Notes under the pieces: generated by a model
What the model saw: only the letters and a program-made list of their open reading frames with translations
Databases searched by the model: none
Told to the model about the DNA's origin: nothing
DNA from: Staphylococcus shinii
GTDB taxonomy: Bacteria > Bacillota > Bacilli > Staphylococcales > Staphylococcaceae
Direction of reading: 5' to 3'
DNA length: 64,000 nucleotides
Assembly (NCBI RefSeq): GCF_017583065.1
Contig: NZ_JAGEVL010000007.1
Location: 310,001 to 374,000, forward strand
Position numbers and translations under genes: made by a program
In this document: positions 18,657 through 27,138 of the stretch, in pieces
Position numbering within the stretch: position 1 is the first letter of the stretch
Layout of the letters: every line of letters starts with the position of its first letter

Positions 18657-19202
18657 TTGAATAAGCAAATTAAAAAAATATTAACTACTAGTGTTGCTAC
18701 TGCAATTTTATCTGGTCCCGTATATTTTACTATAGATTCTGGTAAAGCTAATGCTGAAACTATAGGTGAAATAGATAAAGAAATGGATCAAAGAAAAAAG
18801 ATTGGTGATGCACTTTTAAAAGAGATTGGTAATAGTAAAAGTGATTTTAAAGATCCGGCAGTTGCTGATAGGCTAAAAGGTCAAGTGAAAAATTATAGAG
18901 ATGGTGTAGCTGAAAGAGGCAAAGCCACAATGACTGCAAAAGCAGGAGCCCAAGCTATTAGAGCTACTGTAAATAAAGTTGGTGAAAAGGCATGGAATAA
19001 ATTGGTGAAGAAAATAGAAAATACAACAGCTACTAAACTCGTTATGTTCCATTATCAAAGTATCAATAAATTTTGTGATATTTTAACGGGTTTTGAAGGC
19101 AACTTAGCAGATGGTATAGCGAATGGGTTAAACAATAATTTCGGTTTTAATAAACAATTTGCATATGTTGTTGCTAGAGCATTTATAGCAATTGTTTTAT
19201 AG
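18657..19202 (+). CDS. Secreted toxin/bacteriocin-like protein (copy A)
   Basis: A 181-residue protein with a signal peptide (cleavage likely after KANA, about residue 29) and a Lys/Ala-rich helical mature region. It shares SDFKDP, VxERGKAT, IRA, a KVGEKAWNKLVKKIE block and a hydrophobic AIVL end with the protein at 62970-63506. The TTG start is chosen for the AAAAGGAGAT site. Two small membrane-protein frames follow, as expected for immunity functions. The antimicrobial role is inferred from architecture; no known family is claimed. Confidence 0.65.
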   Translation: MNKQIKKILTTSVATAILSGPVYFTIDSGKANAETIGEIDKEMDQRKKIGDALLKEIGNSKSDFKDPAVADRLKGQVKNYRDGVAERGKATMTAKAGAQAIRATVNKVGEKAWNKLVKKIENTTATKLVMFHYQSINKFCDILTGFEGNLADGIANGLNNNFGFNKQFAYVVARAFIAIVL

Positions 19203-19211
19203 GTTTTACAT

Positions 19212-19385
19212 ATGAGTATTAATAAAAAAATTTATCTAATATTTTTAGTAGTAACATTTATAATTTATATTTCTTTACCAATTATTTTTGATGATAATTC
19301 TTTTAATATACGTTTATTTGCCATATTTCCATTATTATTTTTTGGTGCATTTTTATTTTCTTCTAATTCTAATAATAAAAAGTAA
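19212..19385 (+). CDS. Small membrane protein, candidate immunity protein
   Basis: A 57-residue protein with two hydrophobic helices (about 8-26 and 35-51) and a short basic tail. It begins nine bases after the toxin-like gene and is surely co-transcribed. No standard ribosome site is obvious, so translation may be coupled. It may be a diverged version of the next gene's product. Confidence 0.5.
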   Translation: MSINKKIYLIFLVVTFIIYISLPIIFDDNSFNIRLFAIFPLLFFGAFLFSSNSNNKK

Positions 19386-19445
19386 TAATTTTATTCAATA
19401 TTTCTTTGTACTAAGACAATTTAACATAAAAGGGAAGTAGATATT

Positions 19446-19643
19446 ATCCCGAAATCTCAACAAATAATATTGGCTATACTATTAATTCTAATAATATTTA
19501 ACTTCAGTCTACCTATTATAGGTGCAATTTTTCAAATTGAAGTTTTAGAGTTTGGTTCAATTTTTATAAAGATACTTGATAGTATAACTTTAATAGTTGC
19601 AATCATATTTGTATACAGACAAATTAAACGTAAAGGTTTTTGA
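19446..19643 (+). CDS. Small membrane protein with ATC in place of ATG
   Basis: A 65-residue two-helix protein reading PKSQQIILAILLILIIFN at the N-terminus and ending YRQIKRKGF. It is plainly homologous to the 66-residue product at 63528-63728 (MPKSQQ to RQIKRKGFK). Where that gene has ATG, this one has ATC (19446-19448), eight bases after AGGGAAG. It is either read from a weak start or silenced. Proposed immunity protein for copy A. Confidence 0.5.
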   Translation: MPKSQQIILAILLILIIFNFSLPIIGAIFQIEVLEFGSIFIKILDSITLIVAIIFVYRQIKRKGF

Positions 19644-19692
19644 TATATAAGTAAGTAACCCACTTCCTCTAAGATGTTGAGTGGACATGCAA

Positions 19693-19722
19693 GGGTAGGC
19701 ACTTATGTGCTTGCCCTATATT
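19693..19722. terminator. Terminator (copy 2 of the duplicated hairpin)
   Basis: GGGTAGGCAC-ttat-GTGCTTGCCC followed by TATATTTTT; a near-copy of the hairpin at 14287. It separates convergent transcripts. Confidence 0.75.
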
Positions 19723-19771
19723 TTTGACTCTTTGACAAAGAGCCAAAATATTTAGGACGCCCCTTGATTTA

Positions 19772-20401
19772 TTAATGTTCTCTTGCGTATGCATTAGCTT
19801 CTTCTTTTTCTGCTTCTGTAAAATCACTTGCCCCTTTACCGGTTTGTTCTTTGATTTCACGGAACGATCGTGGTCCACCAGTAGCGTCTTCTCTTTGTTG
19901 TTCCGCAGTATCTTCATCTAAATAATCATTAGTGTCATTAGAATTTTTTTCGTAAACTGATTCAACTTCGCCACTTTCAACTTTTAATGAACTTTCATAG
20001 GCAGCACTTGCGGGCCCTTCCATAACATTTCCTTGAGGTATAACTCCATTAGCTACAGCGCTATTATAAGCATTGATTTTTTCCATTTCGGTATAATTAC
20101 CATATATAACAGACTCTAATATTGAACGGTCAGTTATATTTGACACATCAACTTTTCCATTTTCTTGCGATTGAGAAGTTTCTTCTTTAGTTTGTTGTTC
20201 AGTGTTTTCATCATGTGTCGCTACTTCTTGGTTAGAAGTGTCCTTGGATTTATCTTGTTTATTAGATTTCTTGTCTTCTTTTTTCTTGTTTTTCTCTGGT
20301 GCTTTTACCTCTTTCTTATCTTCAGATTTGTTTTCTTCTTTGTTTCCACATGCTCCTAACACCAATGTGCTAGCTAATAACAATCCTAAATACTTCTTCA
20401 T
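19772..20401 (-). CDS. Lipoprotein with Lys/Glu-rich stalk (copy 2)
   Basis: A 209-residue lipoprotein with lipobox VLGAC (Cys18), a Lys/Glu-rich stalk (about residues 20-60) and an acidic C-terminal domain ending EKEEANAYAREH. It parallels the lipoprotein at 15217-15801 in signal, stalk, promoter region and downstream neighbours. It faces away from the GNAT-fosB genes. Function unknown. Confidence 0.8.
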   Translation of the reverse strand: MKKYLGLLLASTLVLGACGNKEENKSEDKKEVKAPEKNKKKEDKKSNKQDKSKDTSNQEVATHDENTEQQTKEETSQSQENGKVDVSNITDRSILESVIYGNYTEMEKINAYNSAVANGVIPQGNVMEGPASAAYESSLKVESGEVESVYEKNSNDTNDYLDEDTAEQQREDATGGPRSFREIKEQTGKGASDFTEAEKEEANAYAREH

Positions 20402-20718
20402 CTAATTTCCCCTTTATATTGTCTTTCATTATATTTAAACACTCGTAACGGCTTAAATTGAATTAAGTAATCTTCATATAGTGTTTAAACTAAGCAATTA
20501 AATTGATATATTAACTTAATTGTACTATACCTAAAAAATAATAGTGATAACAAAAAGTTATAATTAAAAGTATTAATGAAGGAATATATTTATGTTATAT
20601 TTTGATGGAATATTACTATTTAGCACAATTTTATTAATGAACTATTTTTCAGAGTGGTTATTTTTATGCGAATTTATGTTAGAATATTCTGTGAATTATA
20701 AAGTGAGGATGTGCTTTT

Positions 20719-21108
20719 ATCATAGAATATAAATTGGTAGAATTTCATTCATGTTATTGGGAACAAATTAATGAATTGAATAAACAAGAAGGATGGCAAA
20801 ATCTTGTTAAAAATAAAGATATGTATAGAAAATCTTTAGAAGACTCTATAACAATTGTTGCAGTCGATAAAAGCAGTAATGTTATAGGATTTATTAGAGG
20901 TATAACAGACGGTTACACGACTTTGTTTATCTGTGAGTTGCTTATAATAGAACAGAAAAGAGGCAGGGGCATAGGTAATGAGTTGATAAATCACTTACAT
21001 AAAATGTATCCAGATACAAGAATTGACTTATTAGCAACAAGCCATTCATCAAAATTTTACGAAAAACAGGGGTTTAGAATGTTTTATGGATATAGAAAAG
21101 ATTTTTAA
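20719..21108 (+). CDS. GNAT acetyltransferase, start codon uncertain
   Basis: A GNAT-fold protein of about 130 residues with the acetyl-CoA loop EQKRGRGIGNEL and the later FYEKQGFR. After a GAGG site the sequence has ATC (20719) where ATG would be expected, reading IIEYKLVEFHSCYW; the first standard codon is TTG at 20734. It therefore starts at a weak codon, at the TTG, or not at all. It sits directly before fosB in the position taken by the DinB gene in the sister module. Substrate unknown. Confidence 0.65.
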   Translation: MIEYKLVEFHSCYWEQINELNKQEGWQNLVKNKDMYRKSLEDSITIVAVDKSSNVIGFIRGITDGYTTLFICELLIIEQKRGRGIGNELINHLHKMYPDTRIDLLATSHSSKFYEKQGFRMFYGYRKDF

Positions 21109-21137
21109 AATATATTTTTACTATGAGGTGATAGCGT

Positions 21138-21593
21138 ATGATTCAATCTATAAATCATGTTACTTATTCAGTATCAAATATTAAACAATCCATAACTTTC
21201 TATAAAGATATTCTGAAAGTTAATATTCTGGTAGAGAGTGATAAAACAGCCTATTTCACATTGGGTGGTCTATGGATAGCATTAAATGAAGAAAAGGATA
21301 TACCGAGAAATGAAATTCAATACTCGTATACACATATGGCGTTTACAATTGATGAAAGTAAATTTGAAGAATGGTATCAATGGTTAAAACATAATAATGT
21401 GAACATATTAGAGGGACGTACTAGAGACTTAAGAGATAAAAAATCAATATATTTCACTGATCCAGACGGCCATAAGCTAGAACTACATACTGGTACATTA
21501 CAAGATAGATTAAACTATTATAAAGAGGAAAAGCCACATATGAAATTTTATGAACAGGATGATGAAGATGAAGGAGACAATGATAGTAGATGA
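21138..21593 (+). CDS. fosB: Fosfomycin thiol transferase FosB
   Basis: A 151-residue vicinal-oxygen-chelate enzyme that opens fosfomycin with bacillithiol. Metal ligands His7, His66 and Glu115, the [12 protein letters not shown] block, [15 protein letters not shown] and the C-terminal [13 protein letters not shown] are all present. After that usual end the chain continues in an acidic tail ([13 protein letters not shown]) that overlaps the next gene. The start follows ATGAGGTGAT. It fits the fosfomycin resistance known in S. saprophyticus; activity is inferred. Confidence 0.88.
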   Translation: MIQSINHVTYSVSNIKQSITFYKDILKVNILVESDKTAYFTLGGLWIALNEEKDIPRNEIQYSYTHMAFTIDESKFEEWYQWLKHNNVNILEGRTRDLRDKKSIYFTDPDGHKLELHTGTLQDRLNYYKEEKPHMKFYEQDDEDEGDNDSR

Positions 21594-22110
21594 AAGTATA
21601 AAGTTAAGAGATGCGTTTGATGATGATGCGAAAGAATATCTTAAAATTCCATTCAATAAAGAATTATTAGAAATGTATGGCTCTAATATGAATCCAAACA
21701 CAGATAAATCATTAGATAAAGCGCGATTATTAGTATGTGGTATAAAAGCAGACCCTTATGAATGGGTTATTGAATATGAGGGGAAGTTTATTGGGCAAGT
21801 TAGATTAACCATAGACGATGAAAATAATAAAGCGAAGTTTGCGATAGGTATATTCAATCCTCAATATTGGAATAAAGGAATTGGAACAAAGGTTTCAAAC
21901 ACAATATTGAACTTTGGTTTTTATGAATTAAAACTTCACAGAATTTATTTGAAGGTACTTGCTTATAATAAAAGAGCTATTAAATCGTATGAAAATGTAG
22001 GGTTCAAAATTGAAGGAGAAGAGAGAGAAGGAGCTTGTATTAATGGCAAGTATGAAACTGATATTCACATGGGGATTTTAAAAAGTGAATATCAGCAATT
22101 AAACATATAA
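21580..22110 (+). CDS. RimJ/RimL-type GNAT acetyltransferase
   Basis: A protein of about 176 residues of the Acetyltransf_3 type. It has the acetyl-CoA site in [11 protein letters not shown] and the motif [19 protein letters not shown]. The chosen ATG (21580) follows AAGGAG and overlaps the end of fosB by 14 bases; ATGs at 21559 and 21568 are alternatives. The overlap suggests translational coupling with fosB. Substrate unknown; relatives acetylate ribosomal proteins or antibiotics. Confidence 0.75.
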   Translation: MIVDESIKLRDAFDDDAKEYLKIPFNKELLEMYGSNMNPNTDKSLDKARLLVCGIKADPYEWVIEYEGKFIGQVRLTIDDENNKAKFAIGIFNPQYWNKGIGTKVSNTILNFGFYELKLHRIYLKVLAYNKRAIKSYENVGFKIEGEEREGACINGKYETDIHMGILKSEYQQLNI

Positions 22111-22319
22111 GCTATACGTTTATTCATTTCTCGATGCAGCAGAGAGTGAATGTCAGAAATTCATTTTAGATCGTTTAATGTACGTCGATTAGTTAGCGAT
22201 TTGTTATAAAAGCAAATACATAAAATTGAGTAACAGCTATTAGTCTAAAATGACTAATAGTTATTTTTCAAAAATTAAAAAAATTTTTATAATTGGATTG
22301 TTATATAGTGAGGTGCATA

Positions 22320-23159
22320 ATGAGAACACAAAAAGAAATGTTGAACTTAATTCTGAGTATTGCTGAACAAGATGATAATATATTAGCAGTATGTATGAAT
22401 GGATCTAGAATTAATGAAAATATTCAATCGGATATACACCAAGATTTTGATATTGTTTACATTGTTGAAAGTTTAGAAGATATGATTACTGATTTTGAAT
22501 GGATAAATAAATTTGGCAATAGAATAATAACTCAGTTTCCAGAAGCACAAGATTTATACCCGTCTGAATTAGAAGAACGCTATCCAATATTAATGCTGTT
22601 TGATGATTACAATAGAATTGACCTAACATTATTATCTAAATATAGAATACCTGAATACTTAGCAGAAGATGATTTGATACAAGTACTTCTTGATAAAAAC
22701 AACTTGTTGTTAGATATCGATAGTTCTAGTGATTCAAGTTATTGGATTAATAAACCATATCAAAAAATATTTGATGAATGTATAAATGAGTTTTATTGGA
22801 TTTCTACTTATGTGATGAAAGGTATATGGAGGAATGAGTTGCTTTATGCAATAGATCATTTGAACATATGTAGAAGAATGCTATTTTTAATGCTTGCGTG
22901 GGATGAAGGTTATAAGTTTAATTTTCAAGTTAATTTTGGTAAGAGTTTTAAATACTTACCCAATTACTTAGGGTCTAATAAAAATAGTGAATTGACTTAC
23001 ACTTATCCTCATTTAAATATTAATGAAATAAGTGAATCATTATATATAATGATTGAAATGTTTGATTATGCTACAGTAAGGGTCGGAAATAAATGTAAAT
23101 TAAATTATGATACAGGGGATTATGTAGAAGTGAAGAAATATATTGGTTATAAAAAATGA
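22320..23159 (+). CDS. Aminoglycoside 6-adenylyltransferase-like, ANT(6)
   Basis: A 279-residue nucleotidyltransferase of the AadK/AadE family, which adenylylates streptomycin. The N-terminal domain carries MNGSRINENIQSD with DFDIVYIV (the DxD-type metal site), then the RIDLTL strand and a helical C-terminal domain. The ATG follows GTGAGGTGCATA. It stands alone near the right end of the island as accessory resistance cargo. The family assignment is firm; resistance is inferred. Confidence 0.85.
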   Translation: MRTQKEMLNLILSIAEQDDNILAVCMNGSRINENIQSDIHQDFDIVYIVESLEDMITDFEWINKFGNRIITQFPEAQDLYPSELEERYPILMLFDDYNRIDLTLLSKYRIPEYLAEDDLIQVLLDKNNLLLDIDSSSDSSYWINKPYQKIFDECINEFYWISTYVMKGIWRNELLYAIDHLNICRRMLFLMLAWDEGYKFNFQVNFGKSFKYLPNYLGSNKNSELTYTYPHLNINEISESLYIMIEMFDYATVRVGNKCKLNYDTGDYVEVKKYIGYKK

Positions 23160-23365
23160 ATTAGTAAATTTTTAAAAAACTAATTAAGCACAAACTAATA
23201 TTATTAAGTATCTCACGCATACGGTAACGAACATATTCATAGTGCACAAATTTATGATGTTTTTGCAATTTTAACATTTTACACTAACATAGTAAGACAA
23301 TGTAAAACTTGATATGACAATGCTTATAGCGATATTTAAATGTATAGATGAACGGTATAATGAAC

Positions 23366-23390
23366 TCCCGCCGTTTCCATATATGGAAAG
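23366..23390 (+). mobile_element. attR of the ssrA island
   Basis: TCCCGCCGT, then TTCCATATATGGAAAG, matches 23 of 25 bases of the ssrA end at 13521-13545. The rest of the tmRNA sequence is absent, as expected at the distal junction. Confidence 0.75.
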
Positions 23391-23480
23391 AGGTTGGGAC
23401 ATAAATCCCAGAAAAACAGCACTCAGATGATTTAATTCATCTGAGTGCTTCCTTTGTCTAAGAACTTTATGTCCCAGACT
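23391..23480. repeat. Staphylococcal GGGACATAAA intergenic repeat
   Basis: GGGACATAAA (from 23396) and TTTATGTCCC (23466-23475) form outer arms, and GCACTCAGATGA/TCATCTGAGTGC an inner stem. Related sequences are at 45.65-45.73 kb and 63.73 kb. It abuts attR. Confidence 0.6.
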
Positions 23481-23983
23481 GTTTTATTTTTTACTATACA
23501 ATAATTCAAAATATATGAACACCAATGTGTCATGGGGATTGTATGAGTATTTAGGTATCACAGATTATTTTTGAAATTCTGGATAGGTAAATGAAATGGA
23601 AAGATATGACTTTAAGGCGTATAGAACGTCACTAGTGGCTAGAAGGTTAAGTTTACGATGCAGACTTGCAGAAGAAAAAATTAACTATAATAAATATTCG
23701 ATATTTTAATGGTGCTTAATCAACACAGATTTTGAAACAGATCGTAACGGAAATAGTGTGCATATTAAACACTAATAACCAAAAAATTGTGTATAGATTA
23801 CAGCGTCTATGTTGGACTATTTTATAACTTTGAACAATCTTTAAGAGCAATTTAAGGAATAATTGAATAATTGCGTATCATTTTAATAATAAAATTAATA
23901 TTGTTAAAAAAGAAAGTTAAGCACCATATATAGATGATTTTGAAAAAAGTAGAATTGTTAAATCATAGGTAGATATTAAGACT
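23481..23983. other. Gene-poor degraded stretch
   Basis: No intact gene. A 38-codon frame from 23596 (beginning MERYDFKAYRTSLVARRLSL) and other short pieces suggest decayed phage DNA, but nothing can be named. Confidence 0.3.
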
Positions 23984-24172
23984 TTGAAGAGTACTGAATC
24001 AGAAGATTGGAAAATCACACAAAATCAAACGCCTATAGGCTTAGTCATTCGAAATCGAGAAGGAATTAAGACAAATCATAGAATTAGATATCAAAATAAA
24101 GAATATATTATTGAATCTGTGGTTAACAATAATGGGAGAAGTGAAATATTGTTTGTAATAATTACAGAATAG
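23984..24172 (+). CDS. Possible phage head-tail connector fragment
   Basis: A 62-residue frame from a TTG with no good ribosome site. The C-terminal pattern NHRIRYQNKEYIIESV resembles SPP1 gp16-type head-completion proteins. An in-frame stop lies just upstream, so it is probably the 3' remnant of a longer gene. Confidence 0.3.
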   Translation: MKSTESEDWKITQNQTPIGLVIRNREGIKTNHRIRYQNKEYIIESVVNNNGRSEILFVIITE

Positions 24173-24276
24173 ATATGAACTCATCGTGATAATCGGGTTT
24201 TTATTATGTTAGATATTATGATAGTCTATATTTAAATAAAATTAAATTGGTTAAAATACAAAAGGTGGTTTTTGTT

Positions 24277-24450
24277 ATGAGCTTGAAAGAAATGTGGCAT
24301 TATTTATTAAATAAAAAATGGGAATCTGATGACGTTTGGATGTTGATATTTTATGTATTTGTGGCAAGTATATTTGTCACACCATTGTTAGGAGTACCTA
24401 TTGGAGTCATTGCATTTTTAATCCTTAATGAAGATGTTTTAGATAAATAA
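24277..24450 (+). CDS. Small membrane protein
   Basis: A 57-residue protein with one long hydrophobic region (about residues 20-50) containing TPLLGVPIG. The ATG is chosen for the AAAGGTGG site. No family recognised; followed by another small membrane gene. Confidence 0.5.
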   Translation: MSLKEMWHYLLNKKWESDDVWMLIFYVFVASIFVTPLLGVPIGVIAFLILNEDVLDK

Positions 24451-24523
24451 CAACTCTGTCAAAATCTATGTATTGCACAGAGAAATGGTAAAGTAGTGTC
24501 TATATAGAAAGGTGTGTGTTATT

Positions 24524-24724
24524 GTGGCAAAGTACTTTACTTCTAATAAAGTAGGTCTATATTTGTTGGCTATAATAATTATACAACCTCTTGTATTCAA
24601 AGCATTTGATTTGGATAGCTCTTTAGTATTAGAAATTATAAGTCATGGTGTATTTATACTTGTTGGATTGATATGTATATACTTGAATTTCTATTTTCAT
24701 AAAAATAAAGACCACTACAAATGA
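24524..24724 (+). CDS. Small two-helix membrane protein
   Basis: A 66-residue protein with helices at about 10-28 and 38-60 and a basic C-terminus. It starts at GTG 24524 after AGAAAGG; an in-frame GTG at 24512 is an alternative. Function unknown. Confidence 0.5.
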   Translation: MAKYFTSNKVGLYLLAIIIIQPLVFKAFDLDSSLVLEIISHGVFILVGLICIYLNFYFHKNKDHYK

Positions 24725-24773
24725 TTTTAGAATCACTATCACAATAAAAAGTATAAAGAGTATTAAAATGTGA

Positions 24774-25052
24774 GTGAAAAAGAATATAATTGATATTTTA
24801 GCTAAAAGCACTCAATATACTGATGTTTTCATTTATAAACAAAGTAAATGTTTTTATGAAGATTATAATGAGTATGATATTGATTTCAATATTCAAATCC
24901 TTTTTATCTCTTTTATTCAATTGATGAAAACACATGAAAATTCAAATGATATATATGTTTATAGACCAAATAATGATATAGGCGTAATGTTTAATACAAA
25001 TAACGATAATGTAACCGACGTACATATTGGTTATGGTGGCGCAGGTGGTTAA
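24774..25052 (+). CDS. Hypothetical protein
   Basis: A 92-residue acidic frame (Asp/Asn/Tyr-rich) ending HIGYGGAGG, with a GTG start and no clear ribosome site. Amino-acid use looks protein-like, but I recognise no family. It could be a truncated gene. Confidence 0.4.
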   Translation: MKKNIIDILAKSTQYTDVFIYKQSKCFYEDYNEYDIDFNIQILFISFIQLMKTHENSNDIYVYRPNNDIGVMFNTNNDNVTDVHIGYGGAGG

Positions 25053-25326
25053 TATATTACTTCTTGAATTCTAAAGGTAATACAACAAGACTTATAGTGA
25101 TATTTAATATATAAATATTTTAATAAAAATTTATCGACTTTATATACAAGCTCTTAACCTTTATGGTTGAGGGCTTGTATTTTTATTACCTTAATTTATA
25201 TTCGAATAGATAAAAATTAAAATTGACATATATTAGTTTTTTGCAATAAATAAAAATAAATGCTAGTGTTTTAACACTAAGAAGTTTATAGTAAATCCAA
25301 TAATTTTCTAAGTGAGGGATTATAAA
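25053..25326. other. Intergenic region with a terminator-like hairpin
   Basis: ACAAGCTCTTAACC and its partner GGTTGAGGGCTTGT at about 25148-25177, followed by ATTTTTATT, probably ends upstream transcription. No gene seen. Confidence 0.4.
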
Positions 25327-25803
25327 ATGATTAAAGAACAATTTCAAGCATCGTATAAATTATTAAAAAAACATTTAAAAGATATTGATGAAGATAAAGC
25401 TACTTTTCAACCGAGCGTCGCTAATAATAATATTAAATGGCAATTAGGTCATTTAATTTTGTTAAATGATTTTTTAGTATTTGAAACTATTAATGGGGAA
25501 AATGCATTAAAGCAAACTGCTGCAAAATATTTTCTATGGGGTACATCGCCAACAGATTTTGATGGAAATGAGCCTTCTTTTAAGGAACTGAATTTATTGT
25601 TGGACGAACAATTTGATAGAATATTTAATAGATTAGAAGAGCAATTAATGAAAGATAGAAAGGAAGCAATTGTTCTTAAAGATGCAGACATAGTTATGGA
25701 AAATTTTAATGAATCTATTCATTTTGCTATTCTTCATACTAATCGACATTTTGGACAAATTGTATTATTAAAATCTATAATTAATAAATTATCATTGGAT
25801 TAG
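25327..25803 (+). CDS. DinB-family protein
   Basis: A 158-residue four-helix DinB/YfiT-like protein. Putative metal ligands are His in WQLGHLILL and the pair in ILHTNRHFGQI. The ATG is preceded by TGAGGGATT. Members are often damage-inducible or bacillithiol-related transferases; the substrate is unknown. It is intact, unlike the truncated DinB gene at 16.0 kb. Confidence 0.75.
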   Translation: MIKEQFQASYKLLKKHLKDIDEDKATFQPSVANNNIKWQLGHLILLNDFLVFETINGENALKQTAAKYFLWGTSPTDFDGNEPSFKELNLLLDEQFDRIFNRLEEQLMKDRKEAIVLKDADIVMENFNESIHFAILHTNRHFGQIVLLKSIINKLSLD

Positions 25804-26140
25804 CACCATAATTGACTAATATTAATACAGAGCTGTGTTTAATTTCACATATAAGCACAAGTGAAATGTTTGATCATTTAGTAGATTTTCGTTTCATACG
25901 TTTTAATGTATAGTAAACTAAAAATCAATTGTTGTTTCGCTGAGCACTTAAAAAAATAATTCGGACAATATATAGTCATGTTTATATTAGTTATTATTTT
26001 TTGAAAAATAAATATTTTGATGATTCAGTGAATTATTAATCTCCAGTATACTTTTGGTATATTACTAGAAATGTGCCTACCTTATTAATGTTTTAAGTGT
26101 TACTCATTATTTATGAATATAAATCGGAGGTTAGTATTTC
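25804..26140. other. Intergenic region with a 29-bp direct repeat
   Basis: No gene. It contains, at 26040-26068, one of two nearly identical 29-base sequences that flank the hydrolase gene. Confidence 0.5.
26040..26068 (+). repeat. 29-bp direct repeat, left copy
   Basis: TCTCCAGTATACTTTTGG then TATATTACTAG; the copy at 27045-27073 differs at one base. Confidence 0.7.
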
Positions 26141-26965
26141 ATGCAAATAAATGAATTTAAAGGTATTTTTAACGCTACAGGAGCTAATATATATTTTGAA
26201 TCAAAAGGGAATGGTGAAAATGTATTATTAATTCATGCCGGGATTGCAGATTCACGTATGTGGGATAAAGAATTTCACTTATTATCAGAAAAATATCGAG
26301 TAGTTAGGTTTGACCTTCCTGGTTTCGGTTTAAGTGATTTCACTGGAGGAAATTACTCTTATTATAAAATTATAAATGAACTGCTTATATATTTAGACAT
26401 CAATCACATCCATATTTTAGCTGCTTCATTCGGCGGAAAAATAGCTATTGATTTTTATCTAGAATACTCAGAAAAATGTCTGAGTTTAGCGCTTTTGTCT
26501 CCTGCTTTAAGTGGATGGAATGACTCTACTTTCTTACAAAAATATGAAGAAAAAGAAGAAAGATTATTACAAGAAGATAAAATAGAAGAAACAGCACAGT
26601 TTAACTATACGACTTGGATACAAAGAAATAGAGCACCAGAGCTTATCAACCCAGATGTGAAACAATTAATCATTGATATGCAGGTGAAATTTTTAACTAA
26701 ACCTGAGCCAGATTTTCTATGCGTGGAAATAGAAACAGAAGATAATATATTACAGATAAAAAATATTCAAATCCCTGTATTAATTATTAATGGTGAATGC
26801 GATGTTCAAGACTTTCATGATATATCTAAACTAATGATTAAAGAAATTCCTTATGTAAAAAATAGTACAATACCTGATACAGCGCATTTAGCTAACCTAG
26901 AATCTCCAAAGCATTTTTTTAAATTGATTTCGAAATTTTTTTCGGATAACTCTAATAATTCATGA
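26141..26965 (+). CDS. Alpha/beta hydrolase
   Basis: A 274-residue alpha/beta-fold hydrolase. The oxyanion region is LIHAGIADSRMW, the nucleophile elbow is AASFGGKIA and the catalytic histidine lies in DTAHLANLE; an acidic residue in NGECD completes the triad. The start follows CGGAGGTT. It is bracketed by 29-bp direct repeats, so it may have arrived as a unit. The substrate is unknown. Confidence 0.8.
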   Translation: MQINEFKGIFNATGANIYFESKGNGENVLLIHAGIADSRMWDKEFHLLSEKYRVVRFDLPGFGLSDFTGGNYSYYKIINELLIYLDINHIHILAASFGGKIAIDFYLEYSEKCLSLALLSPALSGWNDSTFLQKYEEKEERLLQEDKIEETAQFNYTTWIQRNRAPELINPDVKQLIIDMQVKFLTKPEPDFLCVEIETEDNILQIKNIQIPVLIINGECDVQDFHDISKLMIKEIPYVKNSTIPDTAHLANLESPKHFFKLISKFFSDNSNNS

Positions 26966-27044
26966 AAATAGTATTTAAAACCATTTTAGATATATAATTA
27001 GTCAAAACCTCTAGTTTATTATAAATTAAGCGCCATATAAAAAA

Positions 27045-27073
27045 TCTCCAGTATACTTTTGATATATTACTAG
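27045..27073 (+). repeat. 29-bp direct repeat, right copy
   Basis: TCTCCAGTATACTTTTGA then TATATTACTAG, one mismatch to 26040-26068. Confidence 0.7.
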
Positions 27074-27138
27074 GTTGATTCGGCTACTATAACCTAGATA
27101 AGTCGCATATAAAATTATACGAGTAAGTAGGTTAGATT

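Larger units (their letters stand above)
13535..23390. mobile_element. Decayed genomic island in ssrA
   Basis: About 9.9 kb lies between the direct repeats. It contains phage or satellite relics (sigma-like, YolD-like, terS tail), two lipoproteins, two fosB copies, a terpene-synthase fragment, a secreted-toxin-like cassette, GNATs and an aminoglycoside nucleotidyltransferase. No integrase or replication gene remains, and several genes carry stops or lost starts, so the element is probably immobile. Confidence 0.7.

Noticed and set aside
19669-19917. Minus-strand frame of 82 codons
   Set aside because: It overlaps the 3' end of lipoprotein copy 2 in another frame and covers the terminator hairpin at 19693. 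Composition is unlike a protein.
20165-20405. Plus-strand frames rich in Phe/Leu opposite lipoprotein 2
   Set aside because: They are the antisense of a Lys/Glu-rich stalk, which always gives Phe/Leu-rich frames; there is no ribosome site.
23366-23393. tRNA or second tmRNA end
   Set aside because: Only the last bases match ssrA; no acceptor or T-arm can form. It is better read as attR.
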